Shown: positions 17,053-27,375, counted from the first letter of the stretch. The stretch: DNA of 64,000 nucleotides from Tamlana sp. I1 (GCF_015355625.1 NZ_JACLAF010000014.1:62001-126000), one strand, 5' to 3'. A program made the numbers and translations. Notes: generated from the letters alone by a model not told the origin.

Positions 17053-20000
17053 ATGAAAATTAAACTAAACAAATCTTTGATTTTTTGTGTTTTGTCTATT
17101 CTCTATTCTAGTTTAACATGGGCGCAGTCGCTTAATGTAACTGGAGAAGTTTATGACGTAGACGGTGTGCCAGTAACCGGGGCTTCCGTTTTAATAAAAA
17201 ACACGCTTAATGGAACTGTTGTCGATTATGATGGTAAGTTTCAATTGGAAGTGCCTAAAACAGGCATTTTAGTAATAAGTAGTATTGGGTATGTTACTCA
17301 AGAAATTCCTGTAGCAGGACAAACGCAATTAAAAGTTGTATTGAAGGAAGACGTTGAAAGTTTAGATGAGGTCGTTGTCGTGGGGTATGGAACCCAAAAG
17401 AAGAGTGTTGTAACTGGAGCTATTTCTGGAGTTAAATCATCCGATTTGGAAGATATGCCAATTACTCGTGTAGAGCAAGCTTTACAAGGTCGTGCTTCTG
17501 GTTTAACCATCGCAGCAAATTCGGGACAACCTGGTTCGGCTTCAACAATTCGAGTAAGGGGTATAACTACCTTTGGTAATAACGAACCACTTTGGGTAGT
17601 AGACGGTGTTGTGGTTGATGCCGGAGGTATTGGTTATTTAAACCAATCGGATATTGAGTCGATTGAAGTTTTAAAAGATGCAGCTTCTCAAGCCATTTAT
17701 GGGGCGCGTGCAGCAGCAGGGGTTATTCTTGTAACGACTAAAAAAGGTAAAGAAGGCAAACTTTCTGTTAATTATAACGGTTATACAGGGGTGTCTGCAC
17801 CAGCTAGAAAGTTAGATTTATTAAATGCTAGAGAGTATGCTACTTTAATGAACGAGAAATACGCTAATGGATACAATAAAGCCATTAACGGAAATTTCCA
17901 ATTGCCTTTTGCTAATCCAGATGCTTACGGAGAAGGAAGCGATTGGCAAGATGCTATTTTTAACAATAGTGCACAAAGACAAAACCACGAGTTTAGTATT
18001 AGTGGTGGTAATGAAAAATCTATATTTTATGCCTCTTTTGGGTTGTACGATCAGGAAGGTATTGTGTCCAGCAATATTTCTAATTATAACAGAAAGAGTA
18101 TTCGTTTAAACTCAACTCATAAAATATCAAAAGTTATTACTTTCGGTCAAACTCTTGGTTACTCTCATGAAAAAAATATAGGTATTGGAAATACAAATAG
18201 TGAATTTGGAGGGCCTTTAAGTTCAGCAATAAATTTAGATCCTATTACACCTATTGTAGAGCGCGATCCAAATTTGGCTAATGCAGCACCTTATAACAGA
18301 GCTGAAGGTGGAATTTTTAGAGATGCAAACGGTTATCCATACGGTATATCTTCTTTAGTAACTCAAGAAATGTCTAATCCTTTAGCGTATGCACAAACCA
18401 GATTAGGAAATCACAGTTGGGCAGATAATTTTGTTGGGAATGCTTATTTACAACTTGAGTTTCTTGATGGTTTAAAAATTAGAAGTACCATTGGTGGTAA
18501 ATTAGCATATTGGGGTGATGAAAATTTCACACCTGTAGCGTATTTAAATTCTACTTATATCGTTCCAGAAAACAGTTTGTATAGAAGTTCTAACAAAGGT
18601 TTTGGTTGGAATGTAGAAAATACGGTTTCGTATACCAAAAGCATAAACAATCATAATTTTAGTGTTTTAGTTGGACAAGGTGTTTATGTTGAGAATATAA
18701 CCGATGGCCATAATGTAACTTATAAAGATCTGCCAATTGATAGTTATAAGGATGCTTCTTTTAATTATGATATTCCTTCAGATCGTATAACCGCTTCTGG
18801 GTACACTAATGCCGAGCATATTGTAACTTCATTGTTTTCTAGATTAACTTATGATTACAAAGAAAAATATTTGCTAACTGGTATTATACGTCGAGATGGT
18901 TCATCTCGTTTTGGATCTAACAACCGTTACGGAGTGTTTCCTTCGTTTTCTTTAGGTTGGGTGCCTACAAATGAAGATTTCTGGCCAGAAAATGATGTTT
19001 TAAATACTTTAAAAATTAGAGGAGGTTACGGTGTAACGGGTAGTGATGCTATTGGAGATTTTAGGTATTTAGCCACCATTGGAGATGGAAGGAACTATAC
19101 TGTTGGAAACGGTTATGATGGCGCAGTAACCATTGGTAATAGTCCAAACGCACCATCTAACCCAGATTTAAAATGGGAAGAAACATCGCAAACCAACATT
19201 GGTTTCGATTCTCGATTTTTTAATACCATCACACTTAGTTTAGATTGGTACACTAAAAAAACTACAGGGATTTTACAGGATATTACCTTACCAGGTTACG
19301 TAGGTTCTGGGAGTCCTGCAGGAAACGTAGCAGATATGGAAAACCGTGGTATCGATATTGAATTGGGTTACAATAAAACCTTTGGAGATTTTAACATCTC
19401 TTTAAATTCTAATTTATCATTGTTAGAAAACGAAGTAACCTATTTAGGTAGAGATGTTGATTACTTAACCGATGGGACACAAACCATTCAATCCAGTAGC
19501 TACCCAATTACAAGAACCCAAGTTGGGCAACCTGTGAACTCATTTTTCGGATTTAGAACGGATGGGATTTTTCAAAATCAAGCAGAAATTGATGCTTATG
19601 TAAACGAATCGGGTAGCCGTATTCAACCAGATGCTGTTCCTGGAGATTTCCGTTGGAGAGATGTAGATGGAAATGGAACAATTGATGCTGACGACCGTGA
19701 TTTCTTAGGAAGCTCTATTCCTAAATTCTCTTACGGATTAACATTAAACTTGACGTATAAAAATTTCGATTTCTTAATTTTTGGTCAAGGCGCAGGAGGA
19801 AACAAAATCTTTCAAGGTTTAAGACGATTAGATATAGGAAATGCCAATTATCAAACTGCTGCTTTAGGAAGATGGACCGGAGAAGGTACATCAAATACCT
19901 TTCCTAGATTAACATCAAACGATACCAATAAGAACTTTAATAACCCGTCTGATTTTTATTTAGAGGATGGCGATTATTTCCGAATTAAAACCATTCAATT

Positions 20001-20199
20001 AGGGTTTTCTATGCCTAAAAATGTTATAGAAAAAATAGGTATGCAAAACCTTAGACTTTATGTTACGGGCGAAAACCTATTCACTTTTACAAAATATACA
20101 GGTTTCGATCCAGAAATTGGTGGCGGTGTTATGGGAATAGATAGAGGATTTTATCCACAAGCTATTTCTGGGTTATTAGGATTAAATGTAACATTTTAA
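17053..20199 (+). CDS. SusC/RagA-family TonB-dependent outer-membrane transporter
   Basis: The 1048-residue product imports oligosaccharides across the outer membrane using TonB energy. It has a signal peptide (ending TWAQ) and a carboxypeptidase-regulatory-like domain (about 28-105, TGEVYDVDGVPVTGASVLIK). A TonB-box-like stretch follows (LDEVVVVGYGTQKK), then the plug domain (about 120-230, with RVRGITTFGNNEPLWVVDGV and IESIEVLKDAASQAIYGARA) and a 22-strand barrel ending ISGLLGLNVTF. Length and order are standard for SusC. It is the first gene of the PUL, with susD 14 bases behind it. Regulation is probably by the divergent HTH protein through the upstream repeats. Confidence 0.96.
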   Translation: MKIKLNKSLIFCVLSILYSSLTWAQSLNVTGEVYDVDGVPVTGASVLIKNTLNGTVVDYDGKFQLEVPKTGILVISSIGYVTQEIPVAGQTQLKVVLKEDVESLDEVVVVGYGTQKKSVVTGAISGVKSSDLEDMPITRVEQALQGRASGLTIAANSGQPGSASTIRVRGITTFGNNEPLWVVDGVVVDAGGIGYLNQSDIESIEVLKDAASQAIYGARAAAGVILVTTKKGKEGKLSVNYNGYTGVSAPARKLDLLNAREYATLMNEKYANGYNKAINGNFQLPFANPDAYGEGSDWQDAIFNNSAQRQNHEFSISGGNEKSIFYASFGLYDQEGIVSSNISNYNRKSIRLNSTHKISKVITFGQTLGYSHEKNIGIGNTNSEFGGPLSSAINLDPITPIVERDPNLANAAPYNRAEGGIFRDANGYPYGISSLVTQEMSNPLAYAQTRLGNHSWADNFVGNAYLQLEFLDGLKIRSTIGGKLAYWGDENFTPVAYLNSTYIVPENSLYRSSNKGFGWNVENTVSYTKSINNHNFSVLVGQGVYVENITDGHNVTYKDLPIDSYKDASFNYDIPSDRITASGYTNAEHIVTSLFSRLTYDYKEKYLLTGIIRRDGSSRFGSNNRYGVFPSFSLGWVPTNEDFWPENDVLNTLKIRGGYGVTGSDAIGDFRYLATIGDGRNYTVGNGYDGAVTIGNSPNAPSNPDLKWEETSQTNIGFDSRFFNTITLSLDWYTKKTTGILQDITLPGYVGSGSPAGNVADMENRGIDIELGYNKTFGDFNISLNSNLSLLENEVTYLGRDVDYLTDGTQTIQSSSYPITRTQVGQPVNSFFGFRTDGIFQNQAEIDAYVNESGSRIQPDAVPGDFRWRDVDGNGTIDADDRDFLGSSIPKFSYGLTLNLTYKNFDFLIFGQGAGGNKIFQGLRRLDIGNANYQTAALGRWTGEGTSNTFPRLTSNDTNKNFNNPSDFYLEDGDYFRIKTIQLGFSMPKNVIEKIGMQNLRLYVTGENLFTFTKYTGFDPEIGGGVMGIDRGFYPQAISGLLGLNVTF

Positions 20200-20213
20200 A
20201 AAAGACGAAGATT

Positions 20214-21728
20214 ATGAAACGAAATAAAATACTATCATCAATAGCCGTTTGTAGCCTTCTATTTTTAGGAGCGTCTTGCAGCGAAGAATTTTTAGCGGTT
20301 GAACCAAAAGGAACACCTTTAGAAGATAATTATTATAAAGATGCCGATCAAGCATATTCAGGATTAATAGCCGTATATGATGTTTTAGGGAAGTATTCTA
20401 GAGGCTTTGAAAACATGATTACCTTTTTTAATGCAGGATCAGATGATTTTTTTGCAGCAGGAGGTGGTGCAACAGATGGAGCTGGAATTCATGCTATAGA
20501 TGATTATAGCATAGACGAAACAACCATTCCAAACAGTTACTGGAACGATTATTATGCCGGAATTTTTAGAGCAAATGTATTATTAGAAAAGCTTCCAAAT
20601 GTACCAATGGATGCCGCTTTAAAAGCAAGATTCACTGCCGAAACAAAAGCTTTGCGTGCATTTTACTATTTTGAATTGGTGCGTATGTTTGGAAATGTGC
20701 CACTTATTTTGGCGCCAATTCCACCTTCAGATATTTATAATTTGATGCAAGCCACGCCAGCTGAAACTTATGCTCAAATTGAAATGGATTTAAAAGAAGC
20801 AGAACCAGGTTTGCCAATGCAAATCACCAATTTGGCAGATGAAGCAGGACGTTTTAGTCAAGGTTCTGTAAAAGCTTTATTAGGTAAAGTGTATTTATAC
20901 CAAGGTAAAAACAGTGAAGCTGCTGCAGAATTTGCCGCAGTAAATGGTACACCAGGTACTACGAGTGCTTATGGTTATAAATTGGTTGATGATTTTGCTT
21001 CTTTATGGGACATCAATAACAAATTTAATTCTGAAGCTATTATTGAAATATCTCACACCGATAAAAGTAATGCCGACTGGGGTTGGTGGGGTGCTGGTAA
21101 CGACGAAGGTAATACGGTTTGTATTATGGTTGGGCCAAGAGGTTATGTAAGACCAGATGGTTCTACAGCTCCAGATTATGTTTCTGGTTGGAGTTTTAAC
21201 ACCGTAACACAAAACCTTTACGATACGATGAAAGGCGACCCAAGATTTGATGCCACTATTTTAGATATGAAAGCATTAAAAGATGCAGGAGAGGCAGATT
21301 GGGCACCAAATTATCAAGACACAGGGTATTTCTTAAAGAAATTTATGCCTTTAAATTCTGAGACCTCTACAGGTGGAGGTGCTACGGCGCTTAATTATAA
21401 ACAAGATACCTACGCCATTCGTTTAGCTGATACCTATTTAATGGAAGCTGAAGCTTTAGGTGGTTCTGGCGCTAGAGCACAAGCTTTATTAGATGCTGTT
21501 CGTGCTCGCGTTGGCTTGCCTTCTACGCCAGTATCTATGCAAGCAATTGCTAAAGAACGTCGTATTGAGTTAGCAGGCGAAGGTCACCGTTGGTTCGATT
21601 TAGTACGTACAGGTAACGCTGCTTCAGTTTTAGCAGATCGTGGTTTTACAGCTGGAAAGAATGAGTTATTACCTATTCCTTTAAGAGAACTAGAGAATAC
21701 TCAAATTGTTCAAAACCCTAATTATTAA
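20214..21728 (+). CDS. SusD/RagB-family surface glycan-binding lipoprotein
   Basis: The 504-residue lipoprotein caps the SusC barrel and binds the glycan at the cell surface. The lipobox is FLGASCSEEF with the lipidated Cys near residue 22, followed by acidic residues that fit a surface-export signal. The SusD fold is seen as TPR-like helices (ALRAFYYFELVRMFGNVPLI) and the conserved C-terminal RRIELAGEGHRWFDLVRTGN. It ends with the usual LLPIPLREL near the C-terminus. Its position directly after susC is diagnostic. The exact sugar ligand cannot be read, but the enzymes downstream indicate a beta-glucan. Confidence 0.96.
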   Translation: MKRNKILSSIAVCSLLFLGASCSEEFLAVEPKGTPLEDNYYKDADQAYSGLIAVYDVLGKYSRGFENMITFFNAGSDDFFAAGGGATDGAGIHAIDDYSIDETTIPNSYWNDYYAGIFRANVLLEKLPNVPMDAALKARFTAETKALRAFYYFELVRMFGNVPLILAPIPPSDIYNLMQATPAETYAQIEMDLKEAEPGLPMQITNLADEAGRFSQGSVKALLGKVYLYQGKNSEAAAEFAAVNGTPGTTSAYGYKLVDDFASLWDINNKFNSEAIIEISHTDKSNADWGWWGAGNDEGNTVCIMVGPRGYVRPDGSTAPDYVSGWSFNTVTQNLYDTMKGDPRFDATILDMKALKDAGEADWAPNYQDTGYFLKKFMPLNSETSTGGGATALNYKQDTYAIRLADTYLMEAEALGGSGARAQALLDAVRARVGLPSTPVSMQAIAKERRIELAGEGHRWFDLVRTGNAASVLADRGFTAGKNELLPIPLRELENTQIVQNPNY

Positions 21729-21745
21729 TTCTAAAACAGAATCTC

Positions 21746-22606
21746 ATGAAATTAAAAATAAATTTAAAATCATATACAGCATGGGCACTTTGTTTAGTTG
21801 GCGCCTTTGTTTGGACAAGTTGCCAACCTGATGAAGTAGGTGAAGGTAATGGATTAACCGATACCAATGTTGATGCTTCTTTTACAGTAACCGAAGTTGA
21901 AGGATTAACAAATACATTCAAATTTACTTCAGCAAAAGATGTTATAACCTCATATTGGAATGTAGATGGGGTAGATTATTACGGTAATTTAGAGCTGGAG
22001 GTAGCCTTGCCTGATGCAGGAGTATATCCTGTTACGCATACTGCTGTTGGCCGAGGAGGTGCCACCAATGTTTTGGTTCAAGATGTAACCGTTGCTACCT
22101 CAGATCCTGTTGCTGGTAACTTAATTCAAGGTGGGAAATTTGCTTCGCAAGATGATTATTCTAAATGGACCATATTAAACATTAGCGATTCTGGTGCTGC
22201 TTGGACTTTTAACGATGGGAGTGCAACTATTAATGCATCAGGATGGGCACAACAAGGTATTTATCAAGCCATTGAAATAGAGGCTAATAAAGACTATAAA
22301 ATAGACATGAAAGTTTGGGGACAAGGCTCGACGGATACTTGGTTTGAGGTGTATTTGTCTAAAACACCTCCTGTTCAAGGGCAAGAGTACACAGCCGATG
22401 GCAGACGTATGGGGATGAGTACCTGGGATGGCTGTGCTACGGCACCGTTTGAAGGTAAATTATCGCTTGTTGGCTGTGTAGGGTCTGGTAATATTGTGAG
22501 TTTTGATACTGCAGGAACTGTATATCTAGTGGTTAGATGTGGTGGTGCAGATGTTGGGCCTACTGGTATTTCAATGACTAATGTAGAAGTACGAGGTGCA
22601 AATTAA
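21746..22606 (+). CDS. PUL surface lipoprotein with PKD-like and carbohydrate-binding-like domains
   Basis: The 286-residue product has a lipoprotein signal (FVWTSCQPDEVGEG, Cys near residue 27). A PKD/Ig-like domain spans about 40-125 (ASFTVTEVEGLTNTFKF, GVYPVTHTAVGRGG). The C-terminal half (about 128-286) looks like a jelly-roll carbohydrate-binding module with many aromatic residues (YSKWTILNISDSGAAWTF, QGIYQAIEIEANKDYKIDM). In Bacteroidetes PULs the gene after susD usually encodes a SusE/SGBP-type second glycan-binding protein. That is the likely role here: holding polysaccharide at the cell surface. No catalytic motif is seen. It is the last gene before a strong terminator. Confidence 0.85.
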   Translation: MKLKINLKSYTAWALCLVGAFVWTSCQPDEVGEGNGLTDTNVDASFTVTEVEGLTNTFKFTSAKDVITSYWNVDGVDYYGNLELEVALPDAGVYPVTHTAVGRGGATNVLVQDVTVATSDPVAGNLIQGGKFASQDDYSKWTILNISDSGAAWTFNDGSATINASGWAQQGIYQAIEIEANKDYKIDMKVWGQGSTDTWFEVYLSKTPPVQGQEYTADGRRMGMSTWDGCATAPFEGKLSLVGCVGSGNIVSFDTAGTVYLVVRCGGADVGPTGISMTNVEVRGAN

Positions 22607-22629
22607 TTGAGTAGTAGTTTAGTTTTTTA

Positions 22630-22664
22630 ACATCCCATAGTATCGTGCTATGGGGTGTTTTTTT
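22630..22664 (+). terminator. Rho-independent terminator inside the PUL
   Basis: An 11-bp stem (ACATCCCATAG / CTATGGGGTGT, one G-U pair, 7-base loop) is followed by a run of T. It lies 23 bases after the SGBP-type gene and about 50 bases before the first GH30 gene on the same strand, so it separates uptake from hydrolase genes. Confidence 0.85.
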
Positions 22665-22712
22665 AACGAATCTCAAATGAAATCCATAAAAATTTTATTA
22701 AGAAGATAGCAA

Positions 22713-24143
22713 ATGAAGATAAATCATTTAGCCATGTTAATGGCTTTAATGGCTACAACTGTGTTTTCACAGGAAGCTAAAGCACAGGAGGTAACCGTTT
22801 ACACAACGGCACAGAACTCTAAATTACGATTATCAAAAACCGATAAACTTTCATTTTCCAAAGCAATTCAGCCAGTAGAAACTGAGATTTCGGTATTTGT
22901 AGAACCTAAAAAAAAGTTTCAAGAATTTATTGGTATTGGCGGTGCCATTACCGATGCTAGTGCAGAAGTTTTTGCAACATTAAGCAAGAAAAAGCAAAAG
23001 GAACTTTTAAATGCTTATTACGATAAAGATAAAGGTATTGGGTATACGCTTTTAAGAACGACTATTCATAGTTCCGATTTTGGTAGTGGAAGTCACACCT
23101 ATATCGAAGAAGGTGATGCCGATTTAAAAACCTTTTCTATTGATAAGGATAAGAAATTACGCATTCCCATGATAAAACGCGCCACGCAAGTTGCTGGCGG
23201 AACCCTAATGTTGTACGTGTCGCCTTGGAGTCCTCCAGCGTTTATGAAAAGCAATAAAAGCATGTTAAAAGGTGGTAAGCTATTACCAGAATTTAATCAG
23301 TCTTGGGCAAATTACTACGCAAAATTTATAAAAGCTTACGAAGCAGAAGGCATGCCAATCTGGGGCTTATCGGTTCAAAACGAACCTATGGCTACTCAAA
23401 CTTGGGAATCTTGTTTGTATACAGCTGAAGAGGAACGCGACTTTGTTAAAAATTATCTAGGACCAACTTTAGAAAAAGAAGGTTTGGGTGATAAAAATCT
23501 TATTGTTTGGGATCATAACAGAGACCTCATGAACCAGCGCGCGAATGTAATTTATTCCGATCCTGAAGCTGCAAAATATGTATGGGGTTTAGGATTTCAT
23601 TGGTATGAAACTTGGGCAGGTGGCGAACCAATGTATAATAACGTTGGTAAGGTAAACGAAGCTTATCCTGATAAAAAGTTAATGTTTACCGAAGGTTGTA
23701 ACGAAAAATTTGATGCTGCTAAATATCAATATTGGCCAAATGCAGAACGCTACGGAGCTTCTATGATTCACGATTTTAACAACGGAACCGTAGGTTGGAC
23801 CGATTGGAATATTTTATTAGACCAAAACGGGGGGCCAAACCACGTTGGGAACTTTTGTTTTGCGCCAATCCATGCCGATACTAGAACCGGCGAATTAATT
23901 TATACGCCATCATATTACTATATCGGGCATTTTTCAAAATTTATCCGTTTGGAAGCAAAACGTATTAGTACAGCGGTAAGTAGAAGCCATATAATAAGTA
24001 CCACATTCCAGAATAAAAATGGCGAAATGGTAACCGTGGTGATGAATAAGTCTGACGAGCCTATTAATTATAATTTAATAGTTTCAGAAAAACAGACCAA
24101 GGTAACCATTCCAGCACGTGCTATTCAAACTTTAATTTATTAA
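22713..24143 (+). CDS. GH30-family beta-glucanase (first of two)
   Basis: The 476-residue secreted enzyme has a signal peptide (ending EAKAQ) with no lipobox. The TIM-barrel motifs of GH30 are present: SPWSPPAFMKSN, the acid/base Glu in SVQNEPMATQ (residue 224) and the nucleophile in MFTEGCNE (residue 327). A C-terminal beta-sandwich (about 395-476, ending VTIPARAIQTLIY) is typical of GH30. In marine Flavobacteriia, GH30 enzymes of laminarin PULs remove beta-1,6-linked glucose branches; other GH30 members cut beta-1,6-glucan or glucosylceramide. Given the GH16 and GH3 genes nearby, beta-1,6 activity on laminarin or a similar glucan is most likely. Confidence 0.92.
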   Translation: MKINHLAMLMALMATTVFSQEAKAQEVTVYTTAQNSKLRLSKTDKLSFSKAIQPVETEISVFVEPKKKFQEFIGIGGAITDASAEVFATLSKKKQKELLNAYYDKDKGIGYTLLRTTIHSSDFGSGSHTYIEEGDADLKTFSIDKDKKLRIPMIKRATQVAGGTLMLYVSPWSPPAFMKSNKSMLKGGKLLPEFNQSWANYYAKFIKAYEAEGMPIWGLSVQNEPMATQTWESCLYTAEEERDFVKNYLGPTLEKEGLGDKNLIVWDHNRDLMNQRANVIYSDPEAAKYVWGLGFHWYETWAGGEPMYNNVGKVNEAYPDKKLMFTEGCNEKFDAAKYQYWPNAERYGASMIHDFNNGTVGWTDWNILLDQNGGPNHVGNFCFAPIHADTRTGELIYTPSYYYIGHFSKFIRLEAKRISTAVSRSHIISTTFQNKNGEMVTVVMNKSDEPINYNLIVSEKQTKVTIPARAIQTLIY

Positions 24144-24159
24144 CAAAAAACAATTCAAA

Positions 24160-25611
24160 ATGCATTCAAACGCCTTTCTACTCATGTTATTTTTGCTCTT
24201 TCAGGTTGGCTGTTCATCTTCAGATTCAACACCCGAAGATAATACAGATGATGGGGGAGTAACGCCTCCTGTTGTTACAAACGATGTCGACTTTTGGTTA
24301 ACAACTGGAAATAAAAGTAAATTGTTAGAAAAGCAAACCGATGTATTGGGTTTTGGAACTTCAGCAAATAATTATCCAACTATTGAGGTGAAACCAGGAG
24401 AGACTTTTCAAGATATTGATGGCTTTGGTTTTACCTTAACAGGCGGAAGTGCCGAGGTTATTAATTCCTTAGATGCTTCAAAAAAACAAGCCTTACTTCA
24501 AGAGTTATTTGGAACTTCAGAATCGTCTATTTCAATAAATTATTTACGCGTTAGCATAGGGGCTTCCGATTTAAATGCGGCGCCTTTCACTTATAATGAT
24601 TTAGCTGATGGCGAAACCGATTTAAACCTAGAACAGTTTAGTTTAGAACCCGATAGAGCAGGGGTTATCGCTGTTTTAAAAGATATCTTAAAGATTAATC
24701 CGAACATTCAAATTTTAGGATCGCCATGGTCGCCTCCCGTTTGGATGAAAGACAACGGTAGCTTTAAAGGTGGCGAATTACAAGCACAATATTATGGGGT
24801 TTACGCCCAGTATTTTGTAAAATATATTCAGCAGATGAAAGCCGAAGGCATTACAATGGATGCGATTACCATTCAAAACGAACCGTTGCACGATGGAAAT
24901 AATCCGAGTTTGTACATGCCCGCTGCAGATCAAGCTGAATTCATAAAAAATCATTTGGGACCAGCTTTTGAAACAGCTGGAATTCAAACAAAAATTATTA
25001 TTTGGGATCATAATTGCGACAATCCGCAGTATCCCATTACAGTTTTAAATGATGCCGATGCTAATAAATACATAGATGGTTCGGCTTTTCATTTATATAG
25101 CGGCGATATTAAAGCCTTAAGTACAGTCCACAATGCATTTCCTAATAAAAACTTGTATTTCACAGAACAATACACACCTTCAGATGGGAGTTTTCCTGGC
25201 GATTTAAAATGGCATTTAAAAAATGTAATTATAGGGGCGACTAGAAATTGGAGCCGTAATGCTTTAGAATGGAATTTGGCTAACAACAGTGAGTTTGGCC
25301 CGCATACCGATGGGGGTTGTACCACTTGCAAGGGCGGTTTAACTATAAGTAATTCAGGAAATATTACTCGAAATGTGGGTTATTATATTGTGGGACATGC
25401 TTCAAAATTTGTGCCTTCAGGTTCAAAACGTATAGCGAGTAATATTGCAGGAAACCTTCAAAATGTTGCCTTTCTTACTCCTGATGGGAAACAGGTTTTA
25501 ATCGTGGTAAACGATAGTGAGAAAGCCGAATTTTTCAACATAAAAGTTAACGGAAAATGGGTAACAAGTTTCATCGATGGCGGTGCTGTTGCAACCTATA
25601 TCTGGAAATAA
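24160..25611 (+). CDS. GH30-family beta-glucanase lipoprotein (second of two)
   Basis: The 483-residue enzyme has a lipoprotein signal (LFQVGCSSSDSTPEDN, Cys near residue 20), so unlike the first GH30 it is membrane-anchored, probably at the surface. GH30 motifs are SPWSPPVWMKDN, the acid/base Glu in IQNEPLHDGN (residue 241) and the nucleophile in YFTEQYTPSD (residue 336). A CTTCKGG segment near residue 388 holds two close Cys. It follows the first GH30 by 16 bases, but the two differ clearly in sequence, so this is not a recent duplication. A split into surface and periplasmic cleavage of beta-1,6 linkages is inference. Confidence 0.92.
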   Translation: MHSNAFLLMLFLLFQVGCSSSDSTPEDNTDDGGVTPPVVTNDVDFWLTTGNKSKLLEKQTDVLGFGTSANNYPTIEVKPGETFQDIDGFGFTLTGGSAEVINSLDASKKQALLQELFGTSESSISINYLRVSIGASDLNAAPFTYNDLADGETDLNLEQFSLEPDRAGVIAVLKDILKINPNIQILGSPWSPPVWMKDNGSFKGGELQAQYYGVYAQYFVKYIQQMKAEGITMDAITIQNEPLHDGNNPSLYMPAADQAEFIKNHLGPAFETAGIQTKIIIWDHNCDNPQYPITVLNDADANKYIDGSAFHLYSGDIKALSTVHNAFPNKNLYFTEQYTPSDGSFPGDLKWHLKNVIIGATRNWSRNALEWNLANNSEFGPHTDGGCTTCKGGLTISNSGNITRNVGYYIVGHASKFVPSGSKRIASNIAGNLQNVAFLTPDGKQVLIVVNDSEKAEFFNIKVNGKWVTSFIDGGAVATYIWK

Positions 25612-25635
25612 ACCTTTTAAACAGTAAATAACATA

Positions 25636-27375
25636 ATGAGGAAAATCTTTTTTATACTTTCAGTTTTGTTTTTAACAAATGCCTTCGGACAAGGATTTTT
25701 GCACCGCGATGGCCAACGTATTGTAGATGGTGCAGGTAAAAATATATTGCTGCGCGGTCTGGGTGTTGGTGGTTGGATGGTACAAGAAGGCTATATGCTA
25801 AAAACACAACCTTTTGCCAGTCCGCAGCACGTTATTAAACAGAAGATTGAAGGCGTTATAGGAAAAGAAAATACGGCAGAATTTTATGAAACCTATCTAG
25901 AAAACGGCATTACTAAACGCGATATCGATTCGCTTGCAGCTTGGGGATTTAATTCCGTGCGTTTGCCCATGCATTATAATTTGTACACACCAGCGATTGA
26001 AGATGAGAAAAACGGTGACATTACTTGGTTAGAAAAAGGTTTTAAAATGACCGACGATGTTTTAAGATGGTGCGAAGCAAATAATATCTACCTTATTTTA
26101 GATTTACACGCCGCGCCAGGAGGCCAAGGCAAAGACGCTGCTATTTCAGATTATGATGAAAGTAAACCGTCTTTGTGGGAAAGTGAAGCGAATCAGAAAA
26201 AAATGATTGCTTTTTGGAAAAAAATAGCCGAACGCTATAAAGATCACCCTTGGATTGGGGCTTATGATATAATAAACGAACCCAATTGGAATTTTACTGG
26301 AACCAATAAAAATGGTTGCGACGAAAAACAAAACGGACCACTAAAAGATTTAATGGTTTCGGTAACAAAAGCCATTCGAGATGTAGATAAAAATCACTTA
26401 ATTTTTATTGAAGGCAATTGCTGGGGAAACAATTACAGCGGGGTGTTTCCGCTTTGGGATGATAATATGGGTTTGAGTTTTCATAAATACTGGAATTATA
26501 ATGACACAGCCTCTATTCAACAATTTTTAGATTATCGCGATATGCTGAATGTGCCTATTTGGTTGGGCGAAAGTGGCGAGAATTCCAATGTTTGGTTTAC
26601 CGATGCGATTGCTTTGGTGGAATCACATAACATTGGTTGGGCATTTTGGCCTATGAAAAAAATTGCGAATACTGCGGGTGTAACTTCAGTAAACATAACC
26701 GAAGATTATCAGGCTTTACTGAATTATTGGAAAGATGGCGGCAAAAAACCCTCGGTTGAAGCAGCTAAAACCACTTTAATGCAGATTGCCGAAAACTACA
26801 AAATGGAAAACTTAACCATCAATAAAGATGTTATAGATGCCATGTTTAGGCAAGTGTACACTAAACAAACCTTGCCGTATGCCAATCATGAATTGCCAGG
26901 CAAAATATATGCCTCGGCTTACGATTTAGGTCAGCAAAACTACGCGTATTTCGATACCGATTTTATCAATTACCACGTGTCTACAGGAAAAGAGCGTTCG
27001 GCATGGAATACAGGACGTATAATGCGTAATGATGGGGTAGATCTTCAAGTGTGTTCAGACAAACATTCCAACGGGTTTTCGGTAACCGACATCAAAGATG
27101 CCGAGTGGTTGGTTTTTACAGTTGATGTAAAAAAAGCAGGGAATTATAGTGTTCATGCACGTATAGCAAGTGAAAATTCCAACGGAAAGCTTCGTATAGA
27201 AACAGCATTAAATACAATTTCAAAAGCCGTTAGTGTTTCAAATACAGGCGGTTTAAATTCATGGGAAACCATTGAAATATCAAAAGTAAAACTACAAGAA
27301 GGCACTCAAAAAATTAAGGTGCTTTTTGATAAAGGGGGCTTCAACTTGAATTATATAGAATTTAAAAAACACTAA
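25636..27375 (+). CDS. GH5-family glycosidase with C-terminal CBM6-like module
   Basis: The 579-residue product has a short signal peptide (ending AFGQ). Residues about 25-385 form a GH5 TIM barrel: LRGLGVGGWMVQEGYM, DLHAAPGGQGKD, the acid/base Glu in YDIINEPNW (residue 215) and the nucleophile in IWLGESGEN (residue 312). The GLGVGGWM opening resembles fungal exo-beta-1,3-glucanase-like GH5. The C-terminal part (about 430-579) reads as a CBM6-type beta-sandwich (DAEWLVFTVDVKKAGNYSV, FNLNYIEFKKH). The subfamily cannot be fixed by eye. Action on beta-glucan oligosaccharides fits the locus. Confidence 0.88.
   Translation: MRKIFFILSVLFLTNAFGQGFLHRDGQRIVDGAGKNILLRGLGVGGWMVQEGYMLKTQPFASPQHVIKQKIEGVIGKENTAEFYETYLENGITKRDIDSLAAWGFNSVRLPMHYNLYTPAIEDEKNGDITWLEKGFKMTDDVLRWCEANNIYLILDLHAAPGGQGKDAAISDYDESKPSLWESEANQKKMIAFWKKIAERYKDHPWIGAYDIINEPNWNFTGTNKNGCDEKQNGPLKDLMVSVTKAIRDVDKNHLIFIEGNCWGNNYSGVFPLWDDNMGLSFHKYWNYNDTASIQQFLDYRDMLNVPIWLGESGENSNVWFTDAIALVESHNIGWAFWPMKKIANTAGVTSVNITEDYQALLNYWKDGGKKPSVEAAKTTLMQIAENYKMENLTINKDVIDAMFRQVYTKQTLPYANHELPGKIYASAYDLGQQNYAYFDTDFINYHVSTGKERSAWNTGRIMRNDGVDLQVCSDKHSNGFSVTDIKDAEWLVFTVDVKKAGNYSVHARIASENSNGKLRIETALNTISKAVSVSNTGGLNSWETIEISKVKLQEGTQKIKVLFDKGGFNLNYIEFKKH

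Noticed and set aside
22713..25611. Recent tandem duplication of the two GH30 genes
   Set aside because: Only the catalytic motifs are shared; signal type, loops and most of the sequence differ, so the pair is old or independently gained.
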